Source of the DNA: Serinicoccus hydrothermalis
GTDB lineage: Bacteria; Actinomycetota; Actinomycetes; Actinomycetales; Dermatophilaceae
Length of the DNA: 64,000 bases
Direction of reading: 5' to 3'
Assembly: GCF_001685415.1 (NCBI RefSeq)
Contig: NZ_CP014989.1
Location: forward strand, 2,852,001-2,916,000
Each line of letters begins with the position of its first letter. Position 1 is the first letter of the stretch. A program made the translations under genes and the position numbers. Positions 19,054-29,577 of the stretch are shown here, in pieces. The notes beneath the pieces are model-generated. The model saw only the letters and a program-made list of their open reading frames with translations. It had not been told where the DNA came from and did not search any database.

Positions 19054-21275
19054 CTCGCCGTGACGATCTCGGTCAGCGCGCCGACGAGCCCGTCGTCGAG
19101 GTCGACCGAGCGCAGCTCGTCGGCGGCCCGCGCCGCCCCGGCGCCACCGTCGCCGAGCCCGCGCCGCAGCACGGCCCAGGCCCGCTCCTTGGCGTGGTGC
19201 CCCACCTCGGCGGCGTCGAGCAGCGCGAAGCACTCGCCCAGCACGTCCGGCGCGTCGTTCACCCGCACCGTGTAGGTGCGGCCCTCGGGGAGCAGCGCGG
19301 CATCGCCCTCGACCGTCCCGACGTCCAGCCGTGAGGAGGCGTCGTCCCAGCGCAGCGGGGTGCGGGCGACCCGGCGGGTCGCCTCGGGGCCGTCGTCGTC
19401 CTCGACGAGCACGTGCTCGCCGTCGGCGCCGGGGAAGACCACAACGTCGAGGTGCTCGGGCAGGTCCACGCCGTTGACCGGCTCGCCCGCGCTCAGCGGC
19501 AGCACGGTGCCCGCCCGCGCGAAGACCGGGGTGTGCCCCAGGTCGCGGTATGCCGTGACCGTCCGCCCGTGCGCGCCCGCGGCGTAGCGCCGCCCGGTCT
19601 GCACGTCGAACCAGTCGCCGGGCGGCAGCCACAGCGTCGTCGCAGCGAGCCCGAGCCCGGGCAGCCGCGGCGTCACCACCGGCGCGCAGAGCAGGTCCTC
19701 GCCGAAGAAGAAGCTCGCCGGGTGGGCATACGCCTCGTCACGGTCCGGGTGGCGGTGGTAGACCGGCTCGACCAGCGAGATGCCCGCCGCCGCGGTCCGC
19801 TCGGCCATCGTCGCGAGGTAGGGCAGCAGCCGGTGCCGCAGCCGCAGCGCCTCGCCCATGAGCCGCTCGCCCTCCGGGCCGAAGCGCCACGGCTCCTTGC
19901 CCTGGAACGGGCTGGCGCTCGCGTGCAGCCGGTTGACCGGCGACCACACGCCGAGCTGCACCCAGCGCACCGCGAGCTCGACGTCCTTGGCGCCGTGCCA
20001 GTGGCCGCCGATGTCGTGGCTCCACCAGCCGTAGCCGATGTTGGCCGCGCTCGCGGTGAAGACCGGCTGGAAGGCCAGCGACTCCCAGCTGATCAACGTG
20101 TCACCGCTGAAGCCGATCGGGGTGCGGTGAGAGCCAGGCCCGGCATACCGGGAGAAGACCAGCGGCCGCCGCCCGTCGGCCTCCTGCTGCGCGAAGTGCC
20201 GCTCGTTGAGCAGCCACAGGGGGTCGAGCCCGGGCAGCGCGGTGTGCGTGCCCTGCTGCCAGTCGATCCACCAGAAGTCGACGCCCTGCTCGGTGAGCGG
20301 CCCGGCGACGTGCTCGAAGAAGGCGCGCCAGAAGCGCTCGGAGGTGGGGTCGAACTCCACCGGCTCCCCGCCCGCCGGGTCGATGCCCATCACCTTTGCC
20401 ATCTGCGGGTAGGCCTCTTCGTGCCGGCGGATCCCGTCGGCCGGGTGGTCGTTGAGCGTCACCGCGAGCCCGCGCCGGTGCAGGTCGTCGAGGAAGGCCT
20501 GCGGGTCGGGGAAGAGGTCGCGGTTCCAGGTGTAGCCGGTCCACCCGCTCCCGATCTGCGGGTCGACGTCGACCAGGTGCCAGTCCATGTCGATGACCGC
20601 GACCGAGAGCGGCAGCCGGTCGGCCTCGAAGCGGTCCAGCAGCGCGGCATACTCCTGCGCGGAGTAGGGGTGGTAGCGGCTCCACCAGTTGCCGAGCACG
20701 AAGCGCGGCACCCGCGGCACCGGCCCGGTCAGCGCGTGGAAGTCGCGCAGCGCACCGCGGAAGTCGAGGCCGTGCGCGAAGACGTAGAGGTCGACCGCGC
20801 CGGGCTCGCGCGGGGCGAGGTCGGTGAGCCCGGGCCCGGTGCGCACCAGCGCGGCGGAGTCGTCGAGCACCCCGATCCCGCCGCGGGACAGGATCGAGGG
20901 CTCCAGCGGCACCGCCCCGTCGGCGTCGTCGAGGGTCCGCGTCGTGCCCGGCAGCGGCGACTCCACGGGCTCCCCGAAACGCCAGGTGGAGTGGTATGAC
21001 GTGAGCCCGCCGCGGGCCTGCACGCTCAGCCCCGCGGGGGAGGGGTCGGCGCCGTCGTAGCGGACGTCGAAGCCGTGGCTGACCACCCGCACCCCGCCGC
21101 GCCAGGGCTCGACGTGCAGCGCCGGCTCGCCGCGGTCGGCCGGCCAGAGGTCGCGGTCGACCACCGTCTGGGTCGGCGCGTCGGTGAAGGTCCCGGTCGG
21201 GGACCACTCGATCCGGAGCAGGTGCGGGGTGAGGGCGGTGAGGCGGCAGCGGTCGTTCTCGTGGACGATCGGCAT
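19050..21275 (-). CDS. Glycoside hydrolase family 31 enzyme
   Basis: 741-aa alpha-glycosidase of GH31 (alpha-glucosidase or alpha-xylosidase). The (beta/alpha)8 barrel carries the nucleophile in DFWWIDWQQG (about residue 336) and the acid/base aspartate in FSGDTLISWESL (about 392), with PRFVLGNWWSRY and DIGGHWHGAKD nearby; C-terminal beta domains follow. No signal peptide, so likely intracellular. Substrate cannot be set from sequence; the maltodextrin locus is 6 kb away. ATG start at 21275. Confidence 0.88.
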   Translation of the reverse strand: MPIVHENDRCRLTALTPHLLRIEWSPTGTFTDAPTQTVVDRDLWPADRGEPALHVEPWRGGVRVVSHGFDVRYDGADPSPAGLSVQARGGLTSYHSTWRFGEPVESPLPGTTRTLDDADGAVPLEPSILSRGGIGVLDDSAALVRTGPGLTDLAPREPGAVDLYVFAHGLDFRGALRDFHALTGPVPRVPRFVLGNWWSRYHPYSAQEYAALLDRFEADRLPLSVAVIDMDWHLVDVDPQIGSGWTGYTWNRDLFPDPQAFLDDLHRRGLAVTLNDHPADGIRRHEEAYPQMAKVMGIDPAGGEPVEFDPTSERFWRAFFEHVAGPLTEQGVDFWWIDWQQGTHTALPGLDPLWLLNERHFAQQEADGRRPLVFSRYAGPGSHRTPIGFSGDTLISWESLAFQPVFTASAANIGYGWWSHDIGGHWHGAKDVELAVRWVQLGVWSPVNRLHASASPFQGKEPWRFGPEGERLMGEALRLRHRLLPYLATMAERTAAAGISLVEPVYHRHPDRDEAYAHPASFFFGEDLLCAPVVTPRLPGLGLAATTLWLPPGDWFDVQTGRRYAAGAHGRTVTAYRDLGHTPVFARAGTVLPLSAGEPVNGVDLPEHLDVVVFPGADGEHVLVEDDDGPEATRRVARTPLRWDDASSRLDVGTVEGDAALLPEGRTYTVRVNDAPDVLGECFALLDAAEVGHHAKERAWAVLRRGLGDGGAGAARAADELRSVDLDDGLVGALTEIVTAS

Positions 21276-21284
21276 ACCCCGACC

Positions 21285-22115
21285 CTACGGGGCCTCGCCG
21301 CCGCCGATCGGGTGGGCGTCGAGGAAGGTGGTGACCGCGCCGGCCACGTCGGCGGCGTGCGTCAGGGCGAGGTCGTGCCCGGCTCCCTGCACCAGGTGCT
21401 CGTCCGCGTGCGGGAGGATGCCGCGGACCCAGTCACGCACCTGGGCGAACCACGGCCCGCTGGCCGTCCCGCTCACCGACAGCACCGGCGCGGTCACCCG
21501 CGCCACGGCGGCGTCGTCCATCCGCCAGGTGAGCAGCGCCGGCACGTCGACCTCGAAGAAGGTCCGGGCGTCACGTCGCGCCTGCGCGACCGCGCCGGGG
21601 AGCAGGTGCTCGTAGGCAGCGGCCCACCCCGGGCCGGACACCAGCGTGAGGAAGTGCTCCAGGGCGGCGGCCGGTCCGTCCGCCAGCGAGCGCTCGAGCA
21701 AGTCGGCGTTCGCGGCGCGGAAGTCCGGTCCGGCCGGGACGTGCACGGGTGGTGGCTCGATCAGGGTGAGGGTGGCGACCCGGTCGGGGTGGTCGGCCCC
21801 CAGCCGTAGCGCGACGGCCGCGGCGTAGGACAGGCCGACGACGTGCGCCCGCGGCCGCGCGCAGGCGTCCAGGACGCCCAGCGCGTCCAGGGCGTCCCGC
21901 CCCACCGAGCCCGGAGAGGTGGCCGCGTCGCTGCCGGCATACCCACGTCGGTGCTGCAGGACCGAGGCATACCTCCCGGTCGCGGTGACGATGCGGGCGC
22001 ACGGCACCAGCTCGTCCGCGAGCAACGCCGTCTGGATCCACAGCACCGGCTCGCCGGTCCCGAGGACGTCGACCTCGAGGTCGACCTCCCCGACCGGCAC
22101 GCGGGACCAGGCCAT
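21285..22115 (-). CDS. Alpha/beta-fold hydrolase
   Basis: 276-aa alpha/beta hydrolase. The nucleophile elbow is [15 protein letters not shown] (Ser near residue 97), an acidic strand follows in [13 protein letters not shown], and the catalytic His lies in [11 protein letters not shown] near the end. Resembles esterase/peroxidase-like hydrolases, substrate unknown. ATG at 22115 chosen; ATG at 22127 would add four residues. The open frame continues far upstream only as antisense of cysS. Confidence 0.8.
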   Translation of the reverse strand: MAWSRVPVGEVDLEVDVLGTGEPVLWIQTALLADELVPCARIVTATGRYASVLQHRRGYAGSDAATSPGSVGRDALDALGVLDACARPRAHVVGLSYAAAVALRLGADHPDRVATLTLIEPPPVHVPAGPDFRAANADLLERSLADGPAAALEHFLTLVSGPGWAAAYEHLLPGAVAQARRDARTFFEVDVPALLTWRMDDAAVARVTAPVLSVSGTASGPWFAQVRDWVRGILPHADEHLVQGAGHDLALTHAADVAGAVTTFLDAHPIGGGEAP

Positions 22116-22199
22116 GGGCAGGAGCATAGGGCGACGGGTGCGGCGGGTCGCGGACCGCAGGGACGGCATACCCTCCGCCAGCCCGTAACCTTGACCCTC

Positions 22200-23666
22200 G
22201 TGAGCCTGCACCTGTTCGACACCGCCACCCGGGAGCTGCGGCCCTTCGTGCCGCTGCAGGAGGGCAGCGTCGGCATCTACATCTGCGGGCTCACCACCCA
22301 GGGCAGCCCGCACATCGGGCACGTGCGCTTCGCCGTCGCCTTCGACGTCCTGCGCCGCTGGCTCGAGCGCGGGCACGGCTACGACGTCACCCTGGTCCGC
22401 AACGTCACCGACATCGACGACAAGATCCTCACCAAGGCGGCGGACGCCGGGCGGCCGTGGTGGGCCTGGTCCTACCAGCACGAGCGCGAGACGAGCGCCG
22501 CGCTGGACCTGCTCGGCGTGCTCCCGGCGACCTACGAGCCGCGGGCGACCGGGCACATCACCGAGCAGGTCGCGCTCATCGACGCCTTGGTCGAGAAGGG
22601 GCATGCGTATGCCGCGGAGGACGGCTCGGGCGACGTCTACTTCGACGTGCGCTCCTGGCCGGACTACGGCTCCCTGACCCGGCAGCAGCTCGCCGACATG
22701 GAGCCGGCCGGCGACGCCGACCCGCGCGGCAAGCGCGACCCGCGCGACTTCGCGCTGTGGAAGGGGCACAAGGAGGGCGAGCCGGAGACCGCCAGCTGGC
22801 CGACGCCGTGGGGGCGCGGCCGCCCGGGCTGGCACCTGGAGTGCTCGGCGATGGCGCGCAAGTACCTCGGTGACGCCTTCGACATCCACGGCGGCGGCGT
22901 CGACCTGCGCTTCCCGCACCACGAGAACGAGCAGGCCCAGTCGCACGCCGCCGGGCTCGGTTTCACCAACTTCTGGCTGCACAACGCCTGGGTCACGGTC
23001 AAGGGCGCCAAGATGGGCAAGTCGCTCGGCAACGCGCTCGCCGTGACCGAGCTGACGAGGACGGTGCGGCCGCTGGTGCTGCGCTTCTACCTCGGGGCGG
23101 TGCACTACCGCTCCGTCATCGAGTATGCCGAGGGCTCGCTGGAGGAGGCGGCCGCGTCCGTCGAGCGCATCGAGGGCTTCCTGGAGCGTGCACTGGAGGT
23201 GCTCGGCACGTCGGCCGACGAGGTGGTCGAGGCCTCGGCGGCCCTGGCCGTCGACGAGGCCTTCCCGGCCGCCTTCCGTGCCGCCCTCGACGACGACGTC
23301 AACGTCTCGGAGGGGCTCGCGGTGGTCTTCGGCGCGGTGCGCGAGGGCAACCGGGCGCTCGAGGCGGGCGGCGACCTGACGGCGGACGGCGAGCTGCGGC
23401 ATACCGTGCTGCAGGTCGTCGCGATGCTCGACGTGCTCGGCGCCAACCCGCTCGACCCGCGCTGGAGCGGCGGGCCCGGCGCCGCCGACGGGCAGGCCCG
23501 GGGCGCCGAAGTGCTCGCGGCCCTGGTCCAGGAGCGGCTCGACGCCCGGGCGCGGGCCCGCGCCGACAAGGACTTCGCCGCCGCCGACGCCATCCGCGAC
23601 CAGCTGGGCGAGCTCGGCGTGGTCATCGAGGACACACCGGCAGGGGCCCGCTGGGCCCTGCGCTGA
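22200..23666 (+). CDS. cysS: Cysteinyl-tRNA synthetase
   Basis: Class I aminoacyl-tRNA synthetase (488 aa) charging tRNA-Cys. Visible: [19 protein letters not shown] with the HIGH motif near residue 39, zinc-binding Cys/His positions including GWHLECSAM and FPHHENE, and KMGKSLGN (KMSKS variant) near residue 270. GTG start at 22200 gives the family N-terminus ([11 protein letters not shown]). RlmB follows 11 bp downstream, the usual actinobacterial order; MshC, the mycothiol paralogue, is excluded by length and by this context. Confidence 0.95.
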   Translation: MSLHLFDTATRELRPFVPLQEGSVGIYICGLTTQGSPHIGHVRFAVAFDVLRRWLERGHGYDVTLVRNVTDIDDKILTKAADAGRPWWAWSYQHERETSAALDLLGVLPATYEPRATGHITEQVALIDALVEKGHAYAAEDGSGDVYFDVRSWPDYGSLTRQQLADMEPAGDADPRGKRDPRDFALWKGHKEGEPETASWPTPWGRGRPGWHLECSAMARKYLGDAFDIHGGGVDLRFPHHENEQAQSHAAGLGFTNFWLHNAWVTVKGAKMGKSLGNALAVTELTRTVRPLVLRFYLGAVHYRSVIEYAEGSLEEAAASVERIEGFLERALEVLGTSADEVVEASAALAVDEAFPAAFRAALDDDVNVSEGLAVVFGAVREGNRALEAGGDLTADGELRHTVLQVVAMLDVLGANPLDPRWSGGPGAADGQARGAEVLAALVQERLDARARARADKDFAAADAIRDQLGELGVVIEDTPAGARWALR

Positions 23667-23677
23667 AGGAGAGGGAC

Positions 23678-24631
23678 ATGGCAGGCAACCAGCGGCGTCG
23701 CGCCGCGCGCACGAGCAACAAGAAGGGTGCGGTCGTCGGCTCCGGCGGCCAGCGCCGCAAGCAGCTCAAGGGCAGGGGGCCGACCCCGCGGGCCGAGGAC
23801 CGCACCGGTCACCCCGCGGCCCGGCGCGCCGCGCGCGCGGACAAGGCCGCCGCACCGCGCGGCGGTCGCCGCAGCGGCGGCGGCGGCAAGGCCTCGACCG
23901 AGGTCGTCGCCGGGCGCAACAGCGTGCTCGAGGCGCTGCGCACCGGGGTCCCGGGCACGGCGCTGCACGTCGGGACCCGGATGGAGTCCGACGACCGGGT
24001 CAAGGAGAGCATCGCGCTGGCGACCGAGGCGGGCATCCCCGTCATGGAGTCGCCCCGCGGCGAGCTGGACCGGATGACCGACGGCGCGGTCCACCAGGGG
24101 CTGGCGCTCGCGGTGCCGCCCTACGAGTACGCCCACCCCGACGACCTGCTCGGCCAGCAGCTGTCCGGCACCCCGCTCGTCGTGGCGCTGGACGGCATCA
24201 CCGACCCGCGCAACCTCGGCGCCATCGTCCGCTCGGCCGGGGCCTTCGGCGCGCACGGCGTGCTGGTGCCGGCCCGCCGCTCCGCCGGGATGACCGCTGC
24301 GGCGTGGAAGACCTCGGCCGGGGCCGCGGCCCGGGTGCCCGTCGCCCAGGCGACCAACCTCACCCGGGCGCTGGAGGCCTACCGCAAGGCGGGCTTCTTC
24401 GTCGTCGGGCTGGACGCCGACGGCGACGTCTCGCTGCCCGGGCTCGACCTGGCCGACCAGCCGCTCGTGGTCGTCGTGGGCTCGGAGGGCAAGGGGCTGT
24501 CCCGGCTGGTGCGGGAGACCTGCGACCAGGTGGTCTCGATCCCCATGGCCGCGGTGACCGAGTCGCTCAACGCCGGGATCGCGACCGCCGTGACGCTCTA
24601 CGAGATCGCCCGGCTGCGCGCCCGCCGCTGA
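23678..24631 (+). CDS. rlmB: 23S rRNA (guanosine-2'-O)-methyltransferase RlmB
   Basis: SpoU/TrmH-family 2'-O-methyltransferase (317 aa) predicted to modify G2251 in 23S rRNA. A basic, Lys/Arg/Gly-rich N-terminal tail (about 75 aa) precedes the substrate-binding domain ([13 protein letters not shown]) and the knotted SPOUT domain with [35 protein letters not shown] and [18 protein letters not shown] follows AAGGAGAGGGAC. The long basic tail is typical of actinobacteria. Confidence 0.93.
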   Translation: MAGNQRRRAARTSNKKGAVVGSGGQRRKQLKGRGPTPRAEDRTGHPAARRAARADKAAAPRGGRRSGGGGKASTEVVAGRNSVLEALRTGVPGTALHVGTRMESDDRVKESIALATEAGIPVMESPRGELDRMTDGAVHQGLALAVPPYEYAHPDDLLGQQLSGTPLVVALDGITDPRNLGAIVRSAGAFGAHGVLVPARRSAGMTAAAWKTSAGAAARVPVAQATNLTRALEAYRKAGFFVVGLDADGDVSLPGLDLADQPLVVVVGSEGKGLSRLVRETCDQVVSIPMAAVTESLNAGIATAVTLYEIARLRARR

Positions 24632-24658
24632 CCAGCGCGAGCCGCTATCTTCGGTCTC

Positions 24659-25357
24659 GTGACCAGGTCGACACGGGACAGCAGCTGGGCGCTCGTGCGC
24701 CTGGCCTCCGCCGCGCTCGTCCTCGCCGCGGTGCTGGCCCAGGCCCGCGTGACCCTGATGCTGGCGGTGGACGGCGACCGTGACCTCGTGACGACGGTCG
24801 TCAACTTCGTCAGCTTCTTCACCATCCTGTCCAACGCGTCCTCCGTCGTCGTCCTGGCGTGGGCAGGGGTGTGGCTGCTGCGCCGGCGGGGGGCGTCGGA
24901 CGGCCGCGAGCCGGCCGGCCTCGCCGTCGCGCTCGCGTGCGTGACGACATAAATGCTGGTCACGGCTGTCGTCTACAACACCCTGCTGCGGGGGATCGAG
25001 CTGCCGCAGGGCACGACCGTGGCCTGGTCCAACGAGGTCCTGCACGTCGTCGGGCCCGCGCTGCTCCTGCTCGACCTGCTGCTCGCGCCGAGGCGTCGCG
25101 CGCTGCCGTGGCGTGCCGTACAGGTGGTGGTCGCCGTCCCGGTCGTCTGGGTGGCCTACACCCTCGTGCGCGGCCCGCTGGTGACCAACCCGGTCACCAG
25201 GGTGGGCCACTGGTACCCCTACCCGTTCCTCGACCCGAGCAACCCCGACCTCGTGCCGGCGGGGTATGCCGGTGTCGCGGTCTACGTCGTCGGGATCGCC
25301 CTGGTCATCGGCCTGGTCGCCGCGGGGGTCGTCGGGGTCGGTCGCGCCCGGGCCTGA
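24659..25357 (+). pseudogene. Pr6Pr-type membrane protein with in-frame stop
   Basis: Two open frames (24659-24952, 97 aa, and 24953-25357, 134 aa) are in the same frame and separated only by a TAA at 24950-24952. Together they give a 232-aa, six-helix protein of the Pr6Pr/FAR-17a-like type, with FVSFFTILSNASSVVVL, TAVVYNTLLRG and VGHWYPYPFLDP. The stop sits inside ACVTT-stop-MLVTAVVYN, where a tyrosine codon (TAC to TAA) would fit. ATG right after the stop could allow reinitiation. GTG start. Confidence 0.75.
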
Positions 25358-25363
25358 ACCCGG

Positions 25364-26611
25364 TCAGATCGAGATCCGCGCGCGGATCGGGATCTCCTCG
25401 GTGTCGACGCCGAGCACCGAGATCTCGTCCGGCTTGGTGGGCAGGACGGTGGCGACGTAGTCCTCGACCGCGTCCTCGATGGGGATGTCGTGCCCGCGCC
25501 GCTCGGAGAGGTACCAGCGGTGCTCGAGGATCTCGTGGAAGAGCTCGGCCGGCTCGAGCTTGGTGCGCAGCTCGCGCGGGACCGAGCGGGTGATGGGCTC
25601 GTAGATGCGGGAGAGCCAGTCGTGCGCGACGAGCTCCTCGTCCTCGTCCTGCCGGTCGGTGCCGGCGCGGTAGGCGTCGAGGTCGTTGAGCAGGCGGCGC
25701 GCCTGGTTCTCCTCCACGTCGAGGCCGGTGAGGCGCATGAGGCGGCGGGAGTGGTGCCCGGCGTCGACGACCTTGGGCTGGATGCGGATGTATGCCCCGT
25801 CGAAGTCGGTCGTCATCTCCAGCTCGTCGACGTCGAAGCCGAGGTTGTTGAGCCGGCGCATCCGCTCGTCCACGCGCCAGCGGTCGCCCTGCTCGAAGCG
25901 CTCCTCGCCGGTGAGCTCGTCCCAGAGCAGCTCGTAGCGGTGCATGATCCGGTTGGCGATCTCGATCGGGTCCTCGCCCTCGTCCAGCGCCCCTGCGGCC
26001 TCGAGGTCCATGAGCTCGCCGGCGATGTTGCCGTGGGCGACGTAGAGGTCGTGCTCGCGCTGGCCCCGGGACAGCTCGGGGTGGAGCTCGGCGGTCTCGG
26101 CGTCGACGAGGTAGGCCGCGAAGTCGCCGGCGTCGCGGCGGAAGAGGGTGTTGGAGAGGGACACGTCGCCCCAGAAGCAGCCGGTCAGGTGGAGCCGGAC
26201 GAGCAGGACGGCGAGGGCGTCGAGGGTGCGCCGGGCGGTGTCCGGGCGCATGCGCTGGCTGAAGACGGCGCGGTAGGGGAGCGAGAACTTCAGGTGCTGC
26301 GTGACCAGGCAGGCGTCCAGCGGCTCCCCGTCGGCGTCGATACGTCCCGCGACGACGGCCAGCGGCTTGACCGCCGGCAGGTCGAGGCGGCGCAGGTTGC
26401 GCAGGGTCTGGAACTCGCGGCGGGCCAGCGGCTCGGCGATCTCCTTGATCGCGAGCACCTTGCCGTTGAGCTTGACGAAGCGCACGACGTGGCGCGAGAT
26501 GCCGCGGGGCAGCGCCGCGAGGTGGCTCTCGGGCCAGTCCTCGAGCGGGAGGTCCCAGGGGAGGTCGAGCATCGCCGGGTCGAGCTTGATCGCGCTGATG
26601 TCGAGCGGCAT
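25364..26611 (-). CDS. DUF4032 domain protein with kinase-like fold
   Basis: 415-aa protein of the actinobacterial DUF4032 family. The N-terminal half resembles lipopolysaccharide-kinase/RIO-like folds: FVKLNGKVLAIKEIAEPLARREF (candidate Lys/Glu), RLHLTGCFWGDVSLSNTLF (HRD-like catalytic loop) and YLVDAETAELHP (DFG-like). The C-terminal half is DUF4032 (RRLMRLTGLDVEENQARRLLNDL). Cytoplasmic. ATG at 26611 starts MPLDISAIKLDP. Substrate unknown; it follows the sugar-ABC ATPase gene, beyond a hairpin. Confidence 0.75.
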   Translation of the reverse strand: MPLDISAIKLDPAMLDLPWDLPLEDWPESHLAALPRGISRHVVRFVKLNGKVLAIKEIAEPLARREFQTLRNLRRLDLPAVKPLAVVAGRIDADGEPLDACLVTQHLKFSLPYRAVFSQRMRPDTARRTLDALAVLLVRLHLTGCFWGDVSLSNTLFRRDAGDFAAYLVDAETAELHPELSRGQREHDLYVAHGNIAGELMDLEAAGALDEGEDPIEIANRIMHRYELLWDELTGEERFEQGDRWRVDERMRRLNNLGFDVDELEMTTDFDGAYIRIQPKVVDAGHHSRRLMRLTGLDVEENQARRLLNDLDAYRAGTDRQDEDEELVAHDWLSRIYEPITRSVPRELRTKLEPAELFHEILEHRWYLSERRGHDIPIEDAVEDYVATVLPTKPDEISVLGVDTEEIPIRARISI

Positions 26612-26634
26612 ACCCGAAAGCGTAGCGGGACACG

Positions 26635-26673
26635 ACGAGGCCGCCTGCCCCGAAGGGGAGCAGGCGGCCTCGT
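26635..26673 (-). terminator. Rho-independent-type hairpin after ABC ATPase gene
   Basis: A 14-bp perfect stem (26635-26648 and 26660-26673) with an 11-nt loop (CCCGAAGGGGA as read inside) lies between the stop of the leftward ABC ATPase gene and the DUF4032 gene. Its position and strength argue for a terminator of the ATPase transcript. Confidence 0.75.
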
Positions 26674-26678
26674 GGGGT

Positions 26679-27761
<1,083 letters not shown>

Positions 27762-28080
27762 GATGCTTCTCCTTCACCGGCAGGTACGTGCCGGACGATC
27801 CGTCGTAAAGGACTGACTCCGCGCCGGTTGACGCTGGGTCATCTCCGGGCGGCGAGGGTGGCGGCGGTATGCCGTCACGGGCGCCGTTGCCGGTGACGGG
27901 CGTCACGTTAGCAGATCGTGACCGACAGATCCCTTGCAAGTTCTTGCACTCGCCGACGCGTTCTTGCATACTGACGTCACCGGTTGCCGCCCCACCCTTC
28001 CGTGGCGGCAACCGGCGGCACCGTCGCCGCTCCTCGAGCAGCGCCGGGCCGGTGACCTCATCACTGTTCGAAGGAGAACC
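27762..28080. other. Divergent intergenic region of maltodextrin locus
   Basis: This 319-bp stretch separates the leftward ATPase gene from rightward malE and holds no gene I can support. It contains the TTGCA-repeat promoter region described at 27934-27972, and a TTGACG (27829-27834) whose role is unclear. Confidence 0.6.
27934..27972 (+). promoter_or_regulatory. malE promoter with TTGCA operator repeats
   Basis: TTGCA occurs in direct orientation at 27934, 27944 and 27964, spaced 10 and 20 bp, so on the same face of the helix; the first is also within the palindrome CTTGCAAG. The second coincides with a possible -35 (TTGCAC, 27944-27949) and, after 17 bp, a possible -10 CATACT (27967-27972). 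Actinobacterial MalR-type LacI regulators use CTTGCA-type sites, so the LacI gene at 34071 is the likely ligand-responsive repressor. Inference. Confidence 0.5.
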
Positions 28081-29424
28081 ATGAAGCGCACCACCGGTGC
28101 TGTAGCCATCACCAGCGCGGCGGCGCTGCTGCTGTCCGCCTGCGGCGGCGACTCGTCCGAGGAGAACACCGACTCCGGCGCAGCCGCCGAGGAGAGCGCG
28201 GACGACCCGGCCGCCGAGGAGGACGACGCCGCCGAGGACGAGGAGGCCGCCGGCGATGACGCCGCCTCCACCGAGGCCCCCGTCCGCGACGAGAACGCCG
28301 AGCTCGTCATCTGGTCCGACGACGTCCGCGCCCCCATCCTCACCGAGTGGGCCGAGCAGTTCGGCGAGGAGTACGGCATCACCACGCAGGTGCAGGTCGC
28401 CACCGACGTCCGCCAGCAGTTCAAGGACGCCGCCAACGTCGACCAGGGCCCGGACATCGTCGTCGGAGCCCACGACTGGCTGGGCGAGTTCGTCCAGAAC
28501 GGCATCGTCTCCCCGGTCCAGATGTCCTCCGACACCCAGGGCATGTTCACCGAGGACTCGCTGGCCGCCACGATGTACGACGGCCAGATCTACGGCGTCC
28601 CCTACGCCACCGAGTCGCTCGGCGTGATCCGCAACACCGCGCTCGCCCCCGACGCCCCGGCCACCATGGAGGAGCTCGTCTCCACCGGCCAGGAGCTCGT
28701 CGACGCCGGTGACGCGGACCAGCCGATGGTCACCGTCGTGTCCTCGGTCGGCGATGCCTACCACGCCTACCCCTACCTGTCGGCCTACGGCGGCGGCATC
28801 TTCGGCACCAACGACGACGGCGGCTGGGACGCCCAGAACGTCATCGTCGACTCCGAGGAGACCATCCAGGGCGCCGAGAAGATGGCCTGGCTGGCCGAGG
28901 AGAACGCGCTCAACGTCAACATCGACTTCCCGACCATGGAGTCGCTGTTCGCCGAGGGCCGCACGCCCTACATGATCGCCGGTCCGTGGACCATCCCCAA
29001 CGTCGAGGGCGCCGACATCGAGTACGCCATCGACCCGATCCCGGACTTCGAGGACGGCGGCGACCCGGTGCCGTTCCTCGGGGTTCAGATGTTCTACGTC
29101 GCCTCTGGTGCCCAGAACCCGACCCTGGCGCAGGAGTTCGTCAACACCTACGTCACCACCGAGGACATGCAGCTCGCGCTCTTCGAGGCGGGCCAGCGTC
29201 CCCCGGCACTGCAGTCCGCGCTGGACACCGTGTCCGCCGAGGACGAGGACATCGAGGCCTGGTCGGCGGCGGGCGAGGGTGCCTCGCCGATGCCGAACAT
29301 CCCGGCGATGAACGCCGTCTGGCAGCCGCTGGGCCAGGCGACGGCCGACATCGTCTCCGGCTCCGACCCCGCTGAGCGGCTCGAGGCCGCCCAGGAGGAG
29401 ATCGTCTCCAACATCGGTCGCTGA
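28081..29424 (+). CDS. malE: Maltose/maltodextrin-binding lipoprotein
   Basis: Family 1 extracellular solute-binding lipoprotein (447 aa). Signal with lipobox (AAALLLSACGG; Cys near residue 21), then a 45-residue acidic Asp/Glu/Ala linker, then the binding domain with ELVIWSDDVRAPILTEWAEQF, DIVVGAHDWLGEFVQNG and MIAGPWTIPNVEGADIEYAI. Substrate inferred from the MalF/MalG partners and the GH13 enzyme. The very acidic linker may be only a spacer through the wall. Confidence 0.9.
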   Translation: MKRTTGAVAITSAAALLLSACGGDSSEENTDSGAAAEESADDPAAEEDDAAEDEEAAGDDAASTEAPVRDENAELVIWSDDVRAPILTEWAEQFGEEYGITTQVQVATDVRQQFKDAANVDQGPDIVVGAHDWLGEFVQNGIVSPVQMSSDTQGMFTEDSLAATMYDGQIYGVPYATESLGVIRNTALAPDAPATMEELVSTGQELVDAGDADQPMVTVVSSVGDAYHAYPYLSAYGGGIFGTNDDGGWDAQNVIVDSEETIQGAEKMAWLAEENALNVNIDFPTMESLFAEGRTPYMIAGPWTIPNVEGADIEYAIDPIPDFEDGGDPVPFLGVQMFYVASGAQNPTLAQEFVNTYVTTEDMQLALFEAGQRPPALQSALDTVSAEDEDIEAWSAAGEGASPMPNIPAMNAVWQPLGQATADIVSGSDPAERLEAAQEEIVSNIGR

Positions 29425-29577
29425 CCCCGGCCGGCAGTCCCTGCCCGGCGGTGCGGACGTGAGTCCCACCGCCGGGCACGGGGCCCGTGCCCGGCGGCCC
29501 TGCCCCCACCTTCTTCTCCAGCAGCACTACCCCAGCCCAACCGTCACCTCGGCCGCGGCCGTGATCAGAGAGGGACG

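Noticed and set aside
23105-25210. 701-codon minus-strand frame opposite cysS, rlmB and the Pr6Pr gene
   Set aside because: Antisense shadow; low-complexity His/Arg/Gly composition, no family motif.
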